Shown piece by piece: positions 34,580-45,894 of a DNA stretch of 64,000 nucleotides. Made by a program: the position numbers and the translations under genes. Each line of letters opens with the position of its first letter. The first letter of the stretch is position 1. The notes beneath the pieces were generated by a model that was not told where the DNA came from, did not search any database, and worked only from the letters and a program-made list of their open reading frames with translations. Origin of the DNA: Blasia pusilla (Eukaryota > Marchantiophyta > Marchantiopsida > Blasiales); assembly GCA_050084515.1 (NCBI GenBank), contig CM114273.1, forward strand, positions 21,638,001 through 21,702,000, in the 5' to 3' direction.

Positions 34580-35852
34580 GTGGAGTTCTTGCGCACTGGC
34601 GTCATAGCGAGTATAGTGAGTGCTAGGGAGCGGGATCGGATCCTACAGAGAGCCAGGAGGTTCAGGTGGGAGGGGACTCACATTTTGCGGGTATGGGGAG
34701 ATGGTAGGATACGAGTGGTACCTCATCCTTCCCAGCGAGCATGTGTAGTGCAACATGCCCATGAGGAGTTGGGACATTTCGGAGTAAAGCGTATTTACAG
34801 CTTACTCCAGGTTCAGTATTGGTGGCGCAACATGCAGCCGGGGTACAAGCAGACTTGTGGCGGATGTATGGTAGGTGACAGAGTGCGAGCATCCTTCAAT
34901 GCTCCCACTCCGCAGTTAAATCCTTTGCCGATTATGGGTTTAGGTTATCGGTGGAGTTTAGACTTTGTGGGACCTTTGCCATTGATGGGGCGTCATCATA
35001 GGTACGTGTTGGTCATGGTAGAGCATTTCTCCAAGTGGATAGAGTTGGTGGCACTACCAGAAAAGGCGAGCGAGGGAACAGCTTATGCGTTTCTAGATCG
35101 TGTGTTTAGTCACTTTGGTGCACCGGCAGAGGTGTTGACTGACCAGGGTACCGAGTTCAGGGGAGAGTTTCAGGCCTTGTGTGATCAGGCGCTGATAGAT
35201 CACCGCACCACGTCCAGAGATCATCCTGAGGCGGAAGGGTTGGCGGAGAGAGTGGTACAGACGGTGAAGAGAGGATTGCGCAAGTTTGGCTTGCAGCGGG
35301 GACAGTTGAGGGAGTGGGACCTACAGTTGCCATGGTTGGCTATGGGTTATCGCTTTAGTCGGCAGGCATCCTTGGCGTCATTTTCACCATACTTTTTGCT
35401 CTTTGGGAGAGAGCCAGATTTACCTGCAGCGATTCGACTTGACATGGCGGAGGTGTTAGATCTTGATGATCCAGATGTGTGGGTACAAGCATGTTCTCAG
35501 AGGACGGAGGTTTTTCGTAGAGTTATGCCTATGGCCTTTGAGAACTTAGCTATTGCTCAGCATAGAGATACATTGAGGTACGCGACCATTTGTGGAGGAG
35601 GTTATCGTCCAGGGATTAGGAGGTTTCATCCTGGAGATTACGTGTATTTACAGCAGCCGGCACCCACGACGCTTGATGTCACTGCAGGGCGCACGATCCT
35701 ACGTGTGCGCGAGGTATTACCGACCGGAGTCCTCATGTTGGAGGGACGGGATGGTATGGTTTGGAAGGATCATGTGCGCAATTGTGCACCATGTTATCTT
35801 CCGAACGTAGATGGGACGGTGGATCCGAGCTTGGCAGTGGTACCTGCAGGCT
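34580..35852 (+). pseudogene. integrase of element 2
   Basis: The frame 34580-36028 (482 codons) is open across the whole integrase. The zinc-binding N-terminus is HAHEELGHFGVKRIYSLL with CGGCMVGDR (first Cys pair spacing preserved, second Cys replaced by Gly). The catalytic Asp residues are in WSLDFVGPLP and LTDQGTEFRGEF, and the Glu in EGLAERVVQTVKR. The C-terminal domain has FHPGDYVYLQQPAPTTLDV, RTILRVREVLPTGVLMLEG and KDHVRNCAPCYLPNVDG, and leads without a stop into the PHD finger. This is the longest intact part of element 2 and shows that PHD and integrase belong to one polyprotein. Confidence 0.88.
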
Positions 35853-36000
35853 TGAGGTGTATGTTGTGCGGATCTGCGAGGGATGCAACCACCATGTTGG
35901 TATGTGATGGTTGTTCTCACGTGTGGCATATGTCATGTCTGACCCCCCCCCTCTTGATGTGGTTCCCACGGGACGATGGATGTGTCCGAGATGTGTATAG
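35853..36000 (+). pseudogene. C-terminal PHD finger of pol, element 2
   Basis: In frame with the integrase is GLRCMLCGSARDATTMLVCD, then GCSHVWHMSCLTPP, giving Cys pairs one and two and the His-Cys pair. A run of eight C at about 35943-35950 then shifts the frame by one base. In the other frame DVVPTGRWMCPRCV supplies the last Cys pair and ends at the stop codon 35998-36000, which aligns exactly with the stop of element 1. The finger is complete apart from this homopolymer slip. Confidence 0.84.
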
Positions 36001-36221
36001 GGTAGTAGGTCATATCAGAGAGATGTGATATTTTCTATCTGGAGTTGGGGGGATCCAACTGCCAGCTAGGGGGACGGTTGTGTGATCTCCATGTATATGT
36101 ATGAGTTGATTTTTGTACATGTGTGGATCGACGCGTGTGTGGGGAAGATCGGTGTTGTGTGGTGTAGATGTGACCAGCGATGTATGTTGTGTAGTGATAT
36201 GTATGCGTACGACAATTTCCT
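36001..36221 (+). repeat. 3' end of element 2: polypurine tract and start of LTR
   Basis: After the stop codon, GCTAGGGGGACGGT (about 36065-36073) aligns with the polypurine tract of element 1 and is followed by TGTGTGATCTCC. The next 150 bases resemble block A of element 1 mainly at the end (GCGATGTATGTTGTGTAGTG ... CGTACGACA against GCTGATGTATGTTGTATGAC ... CGCACGACA). No TATA box or U5 follows, so the LTR is either truncated here or very diverged. Confidence 0.6.
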
Positions 36222-36479
36222 GCGACTATTATTTTTGGGCTCAAGAAAGCAGCGACAGCCTGGTGCCATGTGAAACCTTCTAGGGTCGGTTCTTATTTGA
36301 AAAAATCCAAGTTTTGATCGATGGTGCAAAGTAACGGAATGACATGACCGGGAAGGAGACCGGCGCCATTCCGAAAATTCCTACTAAAACCCATTAAAGT
36401 TTCATGGGTCACAAGCGACCCCAAGAAACTTTCCCATGGAATCCACCCCTCCTCTAAGCATTTACATCATTGGCACGCA

Positions 36480-36720
36480 TTTGGTTCAATGTCCGGGCAG
36501 AACCGGGGTTACGTGTTGAGCTGGCCGGTAGAAATTGAGAATTTCCGATTCAGTTCGTCACTTACCGGCCAAAAACCAAGGGTTCAGGGAGGGTGTCCAT
36601 TGTCTTCGTATCTGTTTAGCCGGCTGGAATGACGAAAACTTCAAAAAATTTCAAAATTTTGTAGAGACCGGAAATGTACCGGTTGTCACCCAAAAACTTC
36701 CCGGACCCTGGTTCGGTTGT
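36480..36720. repeat. CCGG-rich degenerate dispersed repeat, copy 2
   Basis: This is the partner of 2990-3240 (shared GAATTTCCGA, CCGGC(C)AAAAA, GGTT(T/C)AGGG and AAACTTCCCGG blocks in the same order). It lies just right of element 2. Its age and class are unknown. Confidence 0.4.
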
Positions 36721-37117
36721 CACATCTTTCACCATTTCCTCCACAATCATCCACCTCATCCCCTCTCTTAATTGCCTACTTCGCTTTCTTAACAGCCATA
36801 ATTCGACCGCAGAGCATGGTGTTCTCAATTACACGTGCGAAGTCTTATGTGCCCCCCCCCCCCTCCTGTGAAGCAGCTCCACCACTTGAGATCCCCCGTC
36901 TTCGAACGCAGCCGCAGTTGTGCGAAGCGGTTCCCGACAGCCACGGCATATGCCTGACATCCTTCGGTAATTGAGTCGGTAACGACTAGCATCGGAACCG
37001 AGTGCGTGAGCAACGGGGAACAGATTGTCGAACTTTGCAGAGCGATCTTTCATCCGTGAGGTTGAAGATGACTAGATCATAGTACTGGAGGTCTCAGATT
37101 GAGTGGCGATATCCGCG

Positions 37118-37707
37118 ATGTCTTCGTCCTCAGGCTCTCAGAACTCTTCCGCAGCTGTAAATGACGCGAATTCGTCGTCGAAAGTGGTGGATCTAGGCGC
37201 TTCACAAAGAAATTCTTCGAACAACGAGCCGCCGAGGAGTCTCTGGTTTAGAATCAAGAATGGTTAGTCAAAAACTCATGCAACTGCTTCTACTATGGAT
37301 CCACGCTCTGAAGTTTTTCGTGTCTGCACTGCAATAGCCTTTGCTACCGTAGACCTCGAGCCCTGATTTGACGGACCTAGATGGACTGGAGGGGTTCATG
37401 TCTTCGAATACACTAAACTTATGCGACACATGAAAAAAACTCTCCATACGTCTGTGATTTATACGCTCTCGACTATGGAGAGGCTTGGACTCTCCATGAA
37501 TGAGGTTTCTTTACCCGAGGTCTTTATTCTTCCAAGCATCAGCCCGGGAGTATACAGGATAAGCGCACTAGTGCATATCTTTTTGTACTAAGCTCGCTGC
37601 GATCCCAGGTACTGGTTCGCGACCTCTTCTGAAGTATCTCACAAATTTTCAGGAAATTCGTCCATCGCGATGATGAATTGATTGAGAATTCAAATTTGCG
37701 CAAAGTA

Positions 37708-37756
<49 letters not shown>

Positions 37757-38669
37757 GTGCAGAGGAAGGACCAAGAGTAGGAAAAACTATTTGATGGGAG
37801 GGAGAGCTTCTCACATAGTGTCAGTGCTTACGGTTCAGAACAGAGTTTTCGTGCGGAACTTCTAGGTCTGAACTGAGAAACTCACTAGATCACTATCTAC
37901 CCAACCTGATTGAGATCCCCAAACGATACTACTCACCAGTGCAGCAGGAGAGAGACTATTCAATCATTGATTAGTGTTTGTGACTGCTCTGCGACCATAG
38001 ACCCCGCGCCGTGGCTAGACGGTGCTAGAGACAGCAGAAAAGAAGAGAGAATGAATGAATGAAAGGATACTGTCTATCGGCATCAAAAGGACCATGGGAC
38101 TTTCATTTGCACACTGCAACAGTTTAGAGATTGAATGATTTGAGTTTCGAGGCTTTTTTTTCTGGTCCACCGGAAGGTTATAAGCCTATGGGAGCCTTCC
38201 ATATGCGTGTTAATGAAATAGCATCTGACAGGAATTTTCACATCCAGATGTTTCAGGGACCTTTCCCGGGGTTCCCCACGAAAGAGAAAAGCTTGCTGTT
38301 TCCGCGAAAGACTAGGATTTTTTCCAAATTCTTAACCTGGGAGACAGACTGCCCAACTAATCAAGCAGCACGTGCCTTACCCTTGCGAGCATATATCCCT
38401 CGTCGTACGGTGCTAGAGACCGAAGTTGTGTCACCATCGGAGGGACATTGGATTGGAGCAGAGGCCCTACAAAAGACTGTATAGTCCAGGTTTTATCTCG
38501 CAAACATTCGTGACTATTGCCGAACTCGGATGAGGACAGAGTATTTGTGATTGTGGCTCTTTGTGCAGCTGTGGTGGCTATGGAAGGGCATCTTGCAGGC
38601 GTTTTCGGTCTAAATGAGTCCAAGTACCAGTGGGCTCTGGACGAGTTCATGGAACAGCAGCTGGTGTGA
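37118..38669 (+). CDS. possible small spliced gene of unknown function (partial model)
   Basis: Two stretches look coding. The first is 37118-37262, starting MSSSSGSQNSSAAVNDANSS and ending EPPRSLWFRIKN at a GTTAGT donor, with an in-frame TGA upstream of the ATG. The second ends at TGA 38667-38669 and reads DRVFVIVALCAAVVAMEGHL then AGVFGLNESKYQWALDEFM; it must begin at or after 38532 because an in-frame stop lies just upstream. The second stretch has a hydrophobic run that could be one membrane helix, followed by a polar C-terminus. The donor and acceptor phases of these two pieces do not fit directly, so at least one exon is missing or the pieces are unrelated. I do not recognise the family. 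The (GA)n tract at 37711 would lie in an intron. Confidence 0.33.
37711..37754. repeat. (GA)n microsatellite
   Basis: This is an almost perfect dinucleotide repeat of about 22 GA units. Confidence 0.95.
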
Positions 38670-40774
38670 CCCTAAACCCTCGTTGCAAGAAGTGAGGCGT
38701 TTCGTCCTTCATTTCATTTCCTATCTTCCATCATGTGTGCTGAGTTAGCCACGCCTCTTCATAGCTTCTCTATCACTTCCTCACTCTTCAGATCTCTATC
38801 TACGAGGAGACATGGATCTATTGGGCATCAAAAGCTCGTATTGGACACAATTATTCAAGAGTTTGATCAGAACGTTCTGATAAGGCCTGAGCACTTGGTT
38901 TCTGAGTCCGTCTTTCACGCGTATCTTTCGAAGAGCTTGTGCACCTCTTACTGTTGAACGTACGAGTCACTCAGAGATACACGAAAGCTTAGAACTGTTA
39001 ACATCCGACGAACTTACACCCTTGCAGGCAGGGGAGCTTCAGGCGAGACCACCATCACCAAAGGCGTTAGAAGAACCACAAGAAATGCAGCCAAATAATT
39101 TGCAAGTCATGGGTACAGTATCTTTCTAAATCACATCATCACTCAAGAGCTGGAAAGAGAGACATATGTCAGCTTAATTTTAGGGGCACTTAGATAACTT
39201 ACAGGGCCACAGAGCATAAATAGGGACTGATATCTCTTTCTAAGCTTTAAATGCAAGATACAGAGCAAGAGAGCAAATGCTCATGCACTCTCGCGACGTT
39301 TGTCTATTGTTGATCAAGATTGTTTGTGGGAGGTGAAAGCCAATAGAATCGAAGAGCTTGGTGATTCGTGTCTTGTGTCAGTGATGGCAACGCAGCGCAT
39401 GGACGTTGGAGATGACAGATTTTTTTTCTCATCTGCAACAAGGCCAACTTCTAACAGGATCAGTGGAAAATCAGTTGATACTGCATTGTGGGAGGAGGGA
39501 AGATTGTAGGAAGTAAAATGGTCTCTCCTGACTAACCTGGGTGCTGTTTTGTCGCAGATAGAAAATAAGGTGCTGACAAGTGGTGGTACCCGAATTCAAT
39601 TTTATGCGGGAGGTTGATCCAAGATTTGTATTTCTGGGTGTTCCAACTGGATATTTTTCGTAGACACTCACACTACCTTCTGTTCCGACAACGATCAGTC
39701 ACGTGCTCCGTAATCTTGACCAAGAGAGACCTACAACTTATTTAAAGACCCGGAGAAGGGCAAGTGTTTGTGGGGAAGATTCCCAGGATGAGAGTATTTG
39801 AAGATTTCATAGAAGTCGGACTGAACGTAGCAGACATTCTCTTGTCAAGTCAATCAGGGCTGTGAAATTACGAACCAGCTTCGAATCAGGAGTATAAATC
39901 ATTGCTTGCTTCATGCTACCCCGATGCTGTTACGAGTCTTAAGTCCCAAATACCCTAAACGCTTCGCCTTCTCCCTGGCCTACTTTGCTTTCGCTTCTTA
40001 TCTTTCTTCCAGGACCCCTTCGCTGTGCATTGGAATTTCGGTGCCTGCCCCCAATCACAAACTTCATGCTGTGCTATGCTACTACTGCCAGTATCTCTTA
40101 GAGGGGTATTTGGACTCAGGTAAGCTCAAGGGGAAAGTCGCTTGCATAAAGTAAATCGACTAATGACATCCAACAAGATGTTGGCCCATGCATGTCGTGT
40201 TATGTCCCCAAAGGAATCTAAAAGTGTCCACCGGATCTTTTAGATTTTTCCTGTAAATTCCCGAGAACCAAGAGATACTGCCGGGCATGTAAAACTTGTT
40301 CAGATTAGTCCAGGTAGGAAAGCTAGTGGACTTGGGTGCGAGTAAGACAACCACAGAACTAGCAGAAAGGTTGTCAGTTCGGAAGCCACGAAATGTTCCG
40401 CAGATAAGGCACACAAAGTCAAAGAGTTCACGAGAGGACATGTTCTCCAGCTAAATAATATCCGAATTCTAATGATACTTTACCAGAAAAGATGGCAGAA
40501 GACTCCTTCGTCCACTGACAATCATCTAAACCTTACATATCGCCACTCACATCTGCTACTTTTAAACTTCAGATGCACGTTGTATCCAATGCAGAGAATT
40601 TCCAACCACCAATTGTGTGCACGAAATCGTTCTTGCCTCCTCTAACCTAGTCACAAATATCCTCCAAATTTTGGATCTGGTGTCATCCACAAGAACACAA
40701 TTTTTACATACGTCGATTCGAATGGCACATTTGGTATAATCTATCCTCAACACGCACAGTAGACAAGACAGATA
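38670..40774. other. gene-free stretch
   Basis: Short frames only, for example 38733-38957 and 39906-40154 (+), with no recognisable domain. 40160-40770 is the downstream flank of the LON-domain gene. Confidence 0.5.
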
Positions 40775-41839
40775 TCATTCTGCCGATGGGAACGCGTCTT
40801 TCACAGCAGATGCAGCACTTAGATAATTCAGAGTGTTTTTTAAAGTCTCTTTCTCCCTCTTGAGACGCTGCGCCGTATCTTCCAGTTCTAACAAGGCCTG
40901 TTGTTCCACAGGAGCACCTTCGAATGTGCTTCCCACCCAGAACGAAAATGGCGTAGGAAATAGTTTTTTCCTCAGATCGTCGGGAGCCGCCTTCTCAGGT
41001 TTCCCATTGACACGGTTCGACAGCCGTATCACATCTTTCATATAGGATTCTACTTCGTTAGCAAGAGTTTCCACATCCTCTTGCTCAGCCGAGGGCCTAT
41101 CCTCCAACCACTCCACTTTAGCCACAAGATACGGCTTTGTTCTCACTATATCTAAAACCCGAAATCTCTCCTGTCCTTTGCAAATCATGAAAAAACGGTC
41201 ATCCACAAGCCTCTCATGCTTGACAACCTCCCCCACACATCCGACTCCCGCCAATCCTGACGCCTTATCTGTGTACACAACTCCAAAACGAAGATCTGTT
41301 TGCAGAAGAGTATGCATCATAATGCGGTACCGGAACTCAAAAATCTGCAGCGGCAGGATAGCTCCCGGAAAGAGAACAAGGGGAAGAGGAAAGAGTGGCA
41401 GCTCAACCAAATTATCCGTCCTCTCCACGGAGGAAGTTTCGTCTGAGGCTGCGCATTCAGGTGTAAACAAAGGATGCCGTCTCCTTTGAGATGGATTCCC
41501 AGAGAACGGACCGAAGTGTATCCTCTGAACGCTGCACCGCAATCTGTACGGACGTCCCTCATGGCTCAGTGTTGCGTTACCTCCGCGTCGTACACTGCTA
41601 ATGTTCCTCTCGGATTCCAAGGCCATGGATTGTCGATAGCTGCAATCCGGCGTGCTCTTCCGCTTCCCATCATGGCTGTGCCGTTGTCCACTGTAAGAAT
41701 TGACACAAGAAAATCCATCGATGGAAGAGTGAGGGTGAGAAGAAGAGGCGGAATAGGAATTGAGAATTCTCCTCAAATCCGCATGATTGGAGGCGAGCGC
41801 CACAATCGGGAAGTAAGAAACCTGACAACAGGTCGTCAT
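40775..41839 (-). CDS. LON substrate-binding-domain protein (single exon)
   Basis: This is a 354-residue protein with the N-terminal domain of Lon (La) protease but without the AAA+ ATPase or the protease. Plants have such stand-alone LON-domain proteins, several predicted to enter chloroplasts; their role is thought to be substrate binding or regulation. Residues 1-140 are rich in Ser, Arg and His with few acidic residues at the start, like a transit peptide plus linker. The LON domain starts at about 145 (VELPLFPLPLVLFPGAILPL, QIFEFRYRIMM) and continues through LRFGVVYTDK, GCVGEVVKHERLVDDRFFMI and ERFRVLDIVRTKPYL. A charged C-terminal part (about 255-350) is helical, with a coiled-coil-like LLELEDTAQRLKREKETLKN. 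I chose the ATG at 41839; the frame is open to an upstream ATG at 41881, which would add 14 residues. There are no introns. Confidence 0.88.
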   Translation of the reverse strand: MTTCCQVSYFPIVALASNHADLRRILNSYSASSSHPHSSIDGFSCVNSYSGQRHSHDGKRKSTPDCSYRQSMALESERNISSVRRGGNATLSHEGRPYRLRCSVQRIHFGPFSGNPSQRRRHPLFTPECAASDETSSVERTDNLVELPLFPLPLVLFPGAILPLQIFEFRYRIMMHTLLQTDLRFGVVYTDKASGLAGVGCVGEVVKHERLVDDRFFMICKGQERFRVLDIVRTKPYLVAKVEWLEDRPSAEQEDVETLANEVESYMKDVIRLSNRVNGKPEKAAPDDLRKKLFPTPFSFWVGSTFEGAPVEQQALLELEDTAQRLKREKETLKNTLNYLSAASAVKDAFPSAE

Positions 41840-44713
41840 CTTTGAGGGCAGGAGTCGCACTATTAATAATTTTTGAAACACCCGATTCCAACCTAAAAGA
41901 TTGTCACAGAACCCCGGCGACTGTCATTCGAAGCTCACAACCCGTCTTCAACCGATATATTCCACAACCCAAGCTCCGCGATCAATAACAAACAAAATAA
42001 ATTTTCTTTAACACGGAGTAAACAGCAGATCCGCCTCACGAGCGCCGTGCACAAATACTCCCTCCTCTTAGTATTACTCCACCGGTCCCAAACCTAAAGC
42101 CATCGCTGCAGCACTGCACTAATGAGAAACTGCACATCCACCTCCGCAGTTGACACTTCTCTCCGCCTCTGGCCACTCCAACCCTCACCACCAAACTACG
42201 AGGGCCGCAACAACTCCGCCCTCGTCCTAGCACCTGTCGCGTGCACTCAGCAATTTTACAGGCGCCATAGCCAGCCTGAAGGAGAGCGGCCAGTGCGGGC
42301 TCCGTGCTAAATCGCAACACGAGAACTGTCTGTTAAGTCGGACGTAAGGACGATCTTGTGTCATTGACGTTTGATGATCTGCGATTCCCCGCGGCCCCGC
42401 CTTTCCCTTCGTCAGAAGGAAGTGAGCGTGTACTCTGTCGTTCGATGCTGCTTATCGACGCTTTCAAACCACACGTGATCCGCGCCGAAGATCATCATCC
42501 GGCTGACACGTGCACGTCCGCGCCGACTCTTCCAGCGTTACACGGACGATCCACTCAGTCACTGAACCCACCGCGCTCTCTCTTCGTTGGCTCCGCTCCG
42601 ACATCCGTTTGCCTCCGTTGTCGTTTACGTTGCGCACCTCCTTGCATTTACCTAGTAACTTTCCGTTCCGTTCGTTTTGAATTCCATTTTATTAAGTAAT
42701 TTGTCGTGGCCATGAACCGACGAAAGTTCTCTCCCATGTATATGAATTTGAGATAACTAGTTATGACCCGCGGAGGATCTCTCAATGCATTTTTAAATTC
42801 CGGTTTCTAAAAAATTTATTAACTAGTGTGGCGGCCCCATGTAGTTACGAGTCTTGCCTAATTTGGTCATGTTTTTTTTGTGTTAAGTGATTTCAAAATA
42901 GTAAAATGACGTCCATGGATTTATGTGAAGTGTATCTTAAAAATTGTGTTTATATTCGTCCGGGAGACACTCCAAGAAGTAGGATGACATAGTGGCCTTT
43001 CGTGTCATAAAAACCAAGCAAACAGTGGTTGGAATGATTTCAAACAGAACAAAAAAAATTTGTGAAATACATTTCCAGAGGAGGGGAATGTATAGAAAAT
43101 GTGCGAATGACGTTAGGAAATTTGTGTACGCTTATTCATTTGTTAGTTTTAATTGAGCATAAAGCACTGGTAGAATGCATATGGTGTATGCCAACATTGG
43201 TGAAACATTTTCACCATGGAATGGGCTAAAGACATTAGTACATTGCAATAGAGTAAATGCACATGGTGCATGGGAGTAATGGTAGAAAATCTGTGTGGTA
43301 AAGAGGTTAAATTCAGACATGTTCATTGCTACAATGCTCATTCTATGAATAAAATGGAGATTTTGAGTAATTGTATTTAGTGCCACCTATGCATCATTGC
43401 TCAAATCAGGACTTGAAGGCTATTACTAAGGCTAGCACTAGAGGTTTATCATTGCACATGTGTTATATCTGAACAGTGAAGAATATAGCAGCATGAAGGA
43501 ATCCTTGATGATGGCGCATAGTATCCTCATGATGAGAGATCTTATCGCGGTGACTCTCATGTTCCTCCTCAAGCTGGTGCTGGAGTTGCAATATTGTCAT
43601 GTTGCTAATCTCATCCTTTTCCTGAAGTATCATAAGTTGTCTACGGAGGTTATTGTTGTCTGTATAAAGGCTATCAACACTTGTAGCAATTGCATTCTAT
43701 AAAATCACTATCACTTGATGTCAATGAGCCTGTGTTTGGAGAACGCGCAGAGGAATGGGTGTGCCAGATCTGCCTTCCTATGTTGAAGACGACGGTCTCA
43801 TGCTTGGTGCTCGTCTCGACCATGGTATGTGAGTCATGTGTTCCTGAAAAATTGTGAACATGTCAATGCAATGAAATAGTATAGCAACCTCCATTCAATG
43901 ATCATATATACTTAAAAAAATAACAAACTTAAGGTGGAGATAAAGGAAAAATTTGACTGTAGGAAAAAAAAAACAAGTAGGTTAAATGTGAACTGTACTC
44001 AACAAACCTTATCATCAGAAGACAAGGCTGAAACGTTAACACAAAAAACTGATGTAAGAATTCACTTTTTGTAACCTTCCACAAAATACATATATGACAT
44101 GTTGAGAAAACAAATTTGGACCCGAATGTTTCAAATGCCATACAGAAAGCAAAAGTTTGACGTAACTCCATATATGCATACAATCACGACATAGACTGAG
44201 TAAAATCAAAGGATTACAATAAGTAATACATGAACAAAACAATGAGAAAAAGACATGGAAGTAGAGATACAAACATCAAGCATGAAAGCAATTATAGATA
44301 ATGATAAATGAACTTGTTGAATGTAGATCTTCTGTAGTATCCAAGATCATTCCCAAAAAAAAATGGAAACCTCAATACTACAACAATCAACTACATATCC
44401 ATCTCAACAGTTTAGATCGGAAAAAAATGGAAAATACGTTTATTATGTGGATGGAGGAGATAATGAATGGAATGGAAACAACGGGAAATGGCAAAAAAGG
44501 CCATAACCATGGCAAAAATGACATATGAAGGTAAGCATGCTAATATCTCAGCCTAATTGTACTTTCTAAAGTAGGTGTGTGACCAAAGGGTAAGGATAGT
44601 AAGGGATAAATGTTTATTTCATGATGTGAGGTAGGTCAGATGTCTCTCTGTCTCTTTGCTGGTGAAAGAAAAGTTGTCAGAGAAGTAGAACCTCCATTAT
44701 GTGTAGATAGTAT
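41840..44713. other. upstream region of the LON gene and gene-free DNA
   Basis: 41840-42700 is GC-richer and likely contains the promoter and 5' UTR of the LON-domain gene; I do not see a convincing TATA box. The frame 42358-42699 (+) has no domain support. About 42740-42760 reads, on the minus strand, CCGCGGGTCATAACTAG|T, which resembles a Helitron 3' end. 42760-44700 is AT-rich with no recognisable gene. Confidence 0.5.
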
Positions 44714-45688
44714 CTATAAATCATCAAAGTTAATGATTGCTGGAGGTGTTGGATCAGGCTGAATATTAAGTAGCAGTCCAGCTCTACGTGATTCATCCAT
44801 CCTCTGAATGACAATTGTAGCATGTGCGGATGTTAAATCAATAACTGTCTCAAGTGGAACTATAAGCATGTATCTCACTTTAGTAAGTTGGGGAAATCTT
44901 ATCTCTCCTGAAATAGCCATCAACTTAGTTATAGCATCCCTCTTAGTTAACTTTGAAGGATCAAATTTTATTGATTTGAACAACAGAGCTTCTTTTTTGC
45001 ACACCTACAACTAAAGAACACAATCCCTAAAATTAGCACCAGATTTTTCTAAAATAAAAATAGTAAAATGAATGAAAAAGGCTATTTTATCACCTGATGC
45101 TGGTGGTGCGTTATGGACAGCTTTGAATTCCTCGATCTAGTGTTTTGCTTCATCTATGAGTTTGAACATTTGTCGTTTTGTTATACCATTCTCTCAAGCA
45201 CTTGGGAGTACACCCAAGTTATATGCATATTGCATTTGGGCTTTGGTTGGCTTTGTGTCCAATATTGGAATAGGATTTTCTTCTCGTGGTATATCAGCAA
45301 GAAGTAGTCTAGCAAACTCATCACTCACAGCAAGGATCTGGTACACAATAAAAAAAAATAGTGAGGAGATTTGCATTTCTGATGATCAACATAGATTTTA
45401 GTTCCAAAAATCTGGTAGAAACAATGAAGGGAAAGAGGAAAACTTATAAGTACTCATCGGTGATCTAACATCCAAGCCCAATGTTGGTTTGCTTATCTTT
45501 GTTGCTAGTTTTTGTAGCACCTCTTGTTGTGTTGAACTGTCAAGGGGTGTTGATGACACCCAGTTTGCCTCTGTAGATGTGTCATTTTGGTTCCCATGTG
45601 ACTGGGCCCTTCTACTATTTCTACTAATGTCCTCATCATTATCAGAGAAGTTGAGGGCACGTGCACTTTGTTGTAATGTGTCAATCAT
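44714..45688 (-). pseudogene. exon-like ORFs downstream of the Helitron helicase, function unknown
   Basis: Three minus-strand pieces look coding. They are 45688-45398 (NDEDISRNSRRAQSHGNQND, polar), 45345 to about 45080 behind a CAG acceptor (ILAVSDEFARLLLADIPREE; PTKAQMQYAYNLGVLPSA; ENGITKRQMFKLIDEAK, with one TGA and one TAG inside), and 45004-44714 behind a TAG acceptor (LTKRDAITKLMAISGEIRFP; HATIVIQRMDESRR). The middle piece has the T-x2-Q-x2-YA-x2-LG...LIDEA pattern of small helical modules found in some DNA-associated proteins. These could be the 3' exons of the Helitron gene or a captured host fragment. The phases do not join cleanly and I cannot name the family. Confidence 0.35.
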
Positions 45689-45894
45689 TCTAAATTGGAC
45701 AAAGGGAAAAACATGATGATGTGAGAAATCTCCATATTAAAACTAGGATAATGATTTATGGCCAGCCACTCTAAAATCAAGCGGAGTCAATTGACCTAAA
45801 ATCCTGAGATGACTCCGACAACGGACCCTTGAAAACATCACATATATCATTCCATGGATGAAAGCTTTTCTTAAAACCACCAGACACTTACCCT

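Larger units (their letters stand above)
28985..36221 (+). mobile_element. Ty3/gypsy retroelement 2 with DNA methyltransferase and PHD finger (degraded)
   Basis: This is a second, diverged member of the same family, in the same orientation and directly downstream of element 1. Its order is gag, protease, methyltransferase, RT-RNase H, integrase, PHD finger (stop at 36000), polypurine tract, and about 150 bases of LTR start. Parts that are broken in element 1 are readable here and the reverse, so the two copies together define the family. Stop codons are more frequent than in element 1. A matching 5' LTR for TGTGTGATC was not found. The left limit given is where gag similarity begins. Confidence 0.85.

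Noticed and set aside
41474-41845. 123-codon plus-strand frame over the LON gene
   Set aside because: It is a shadow of the coding strand; the minus-strand frame carries the conserved LON domain.
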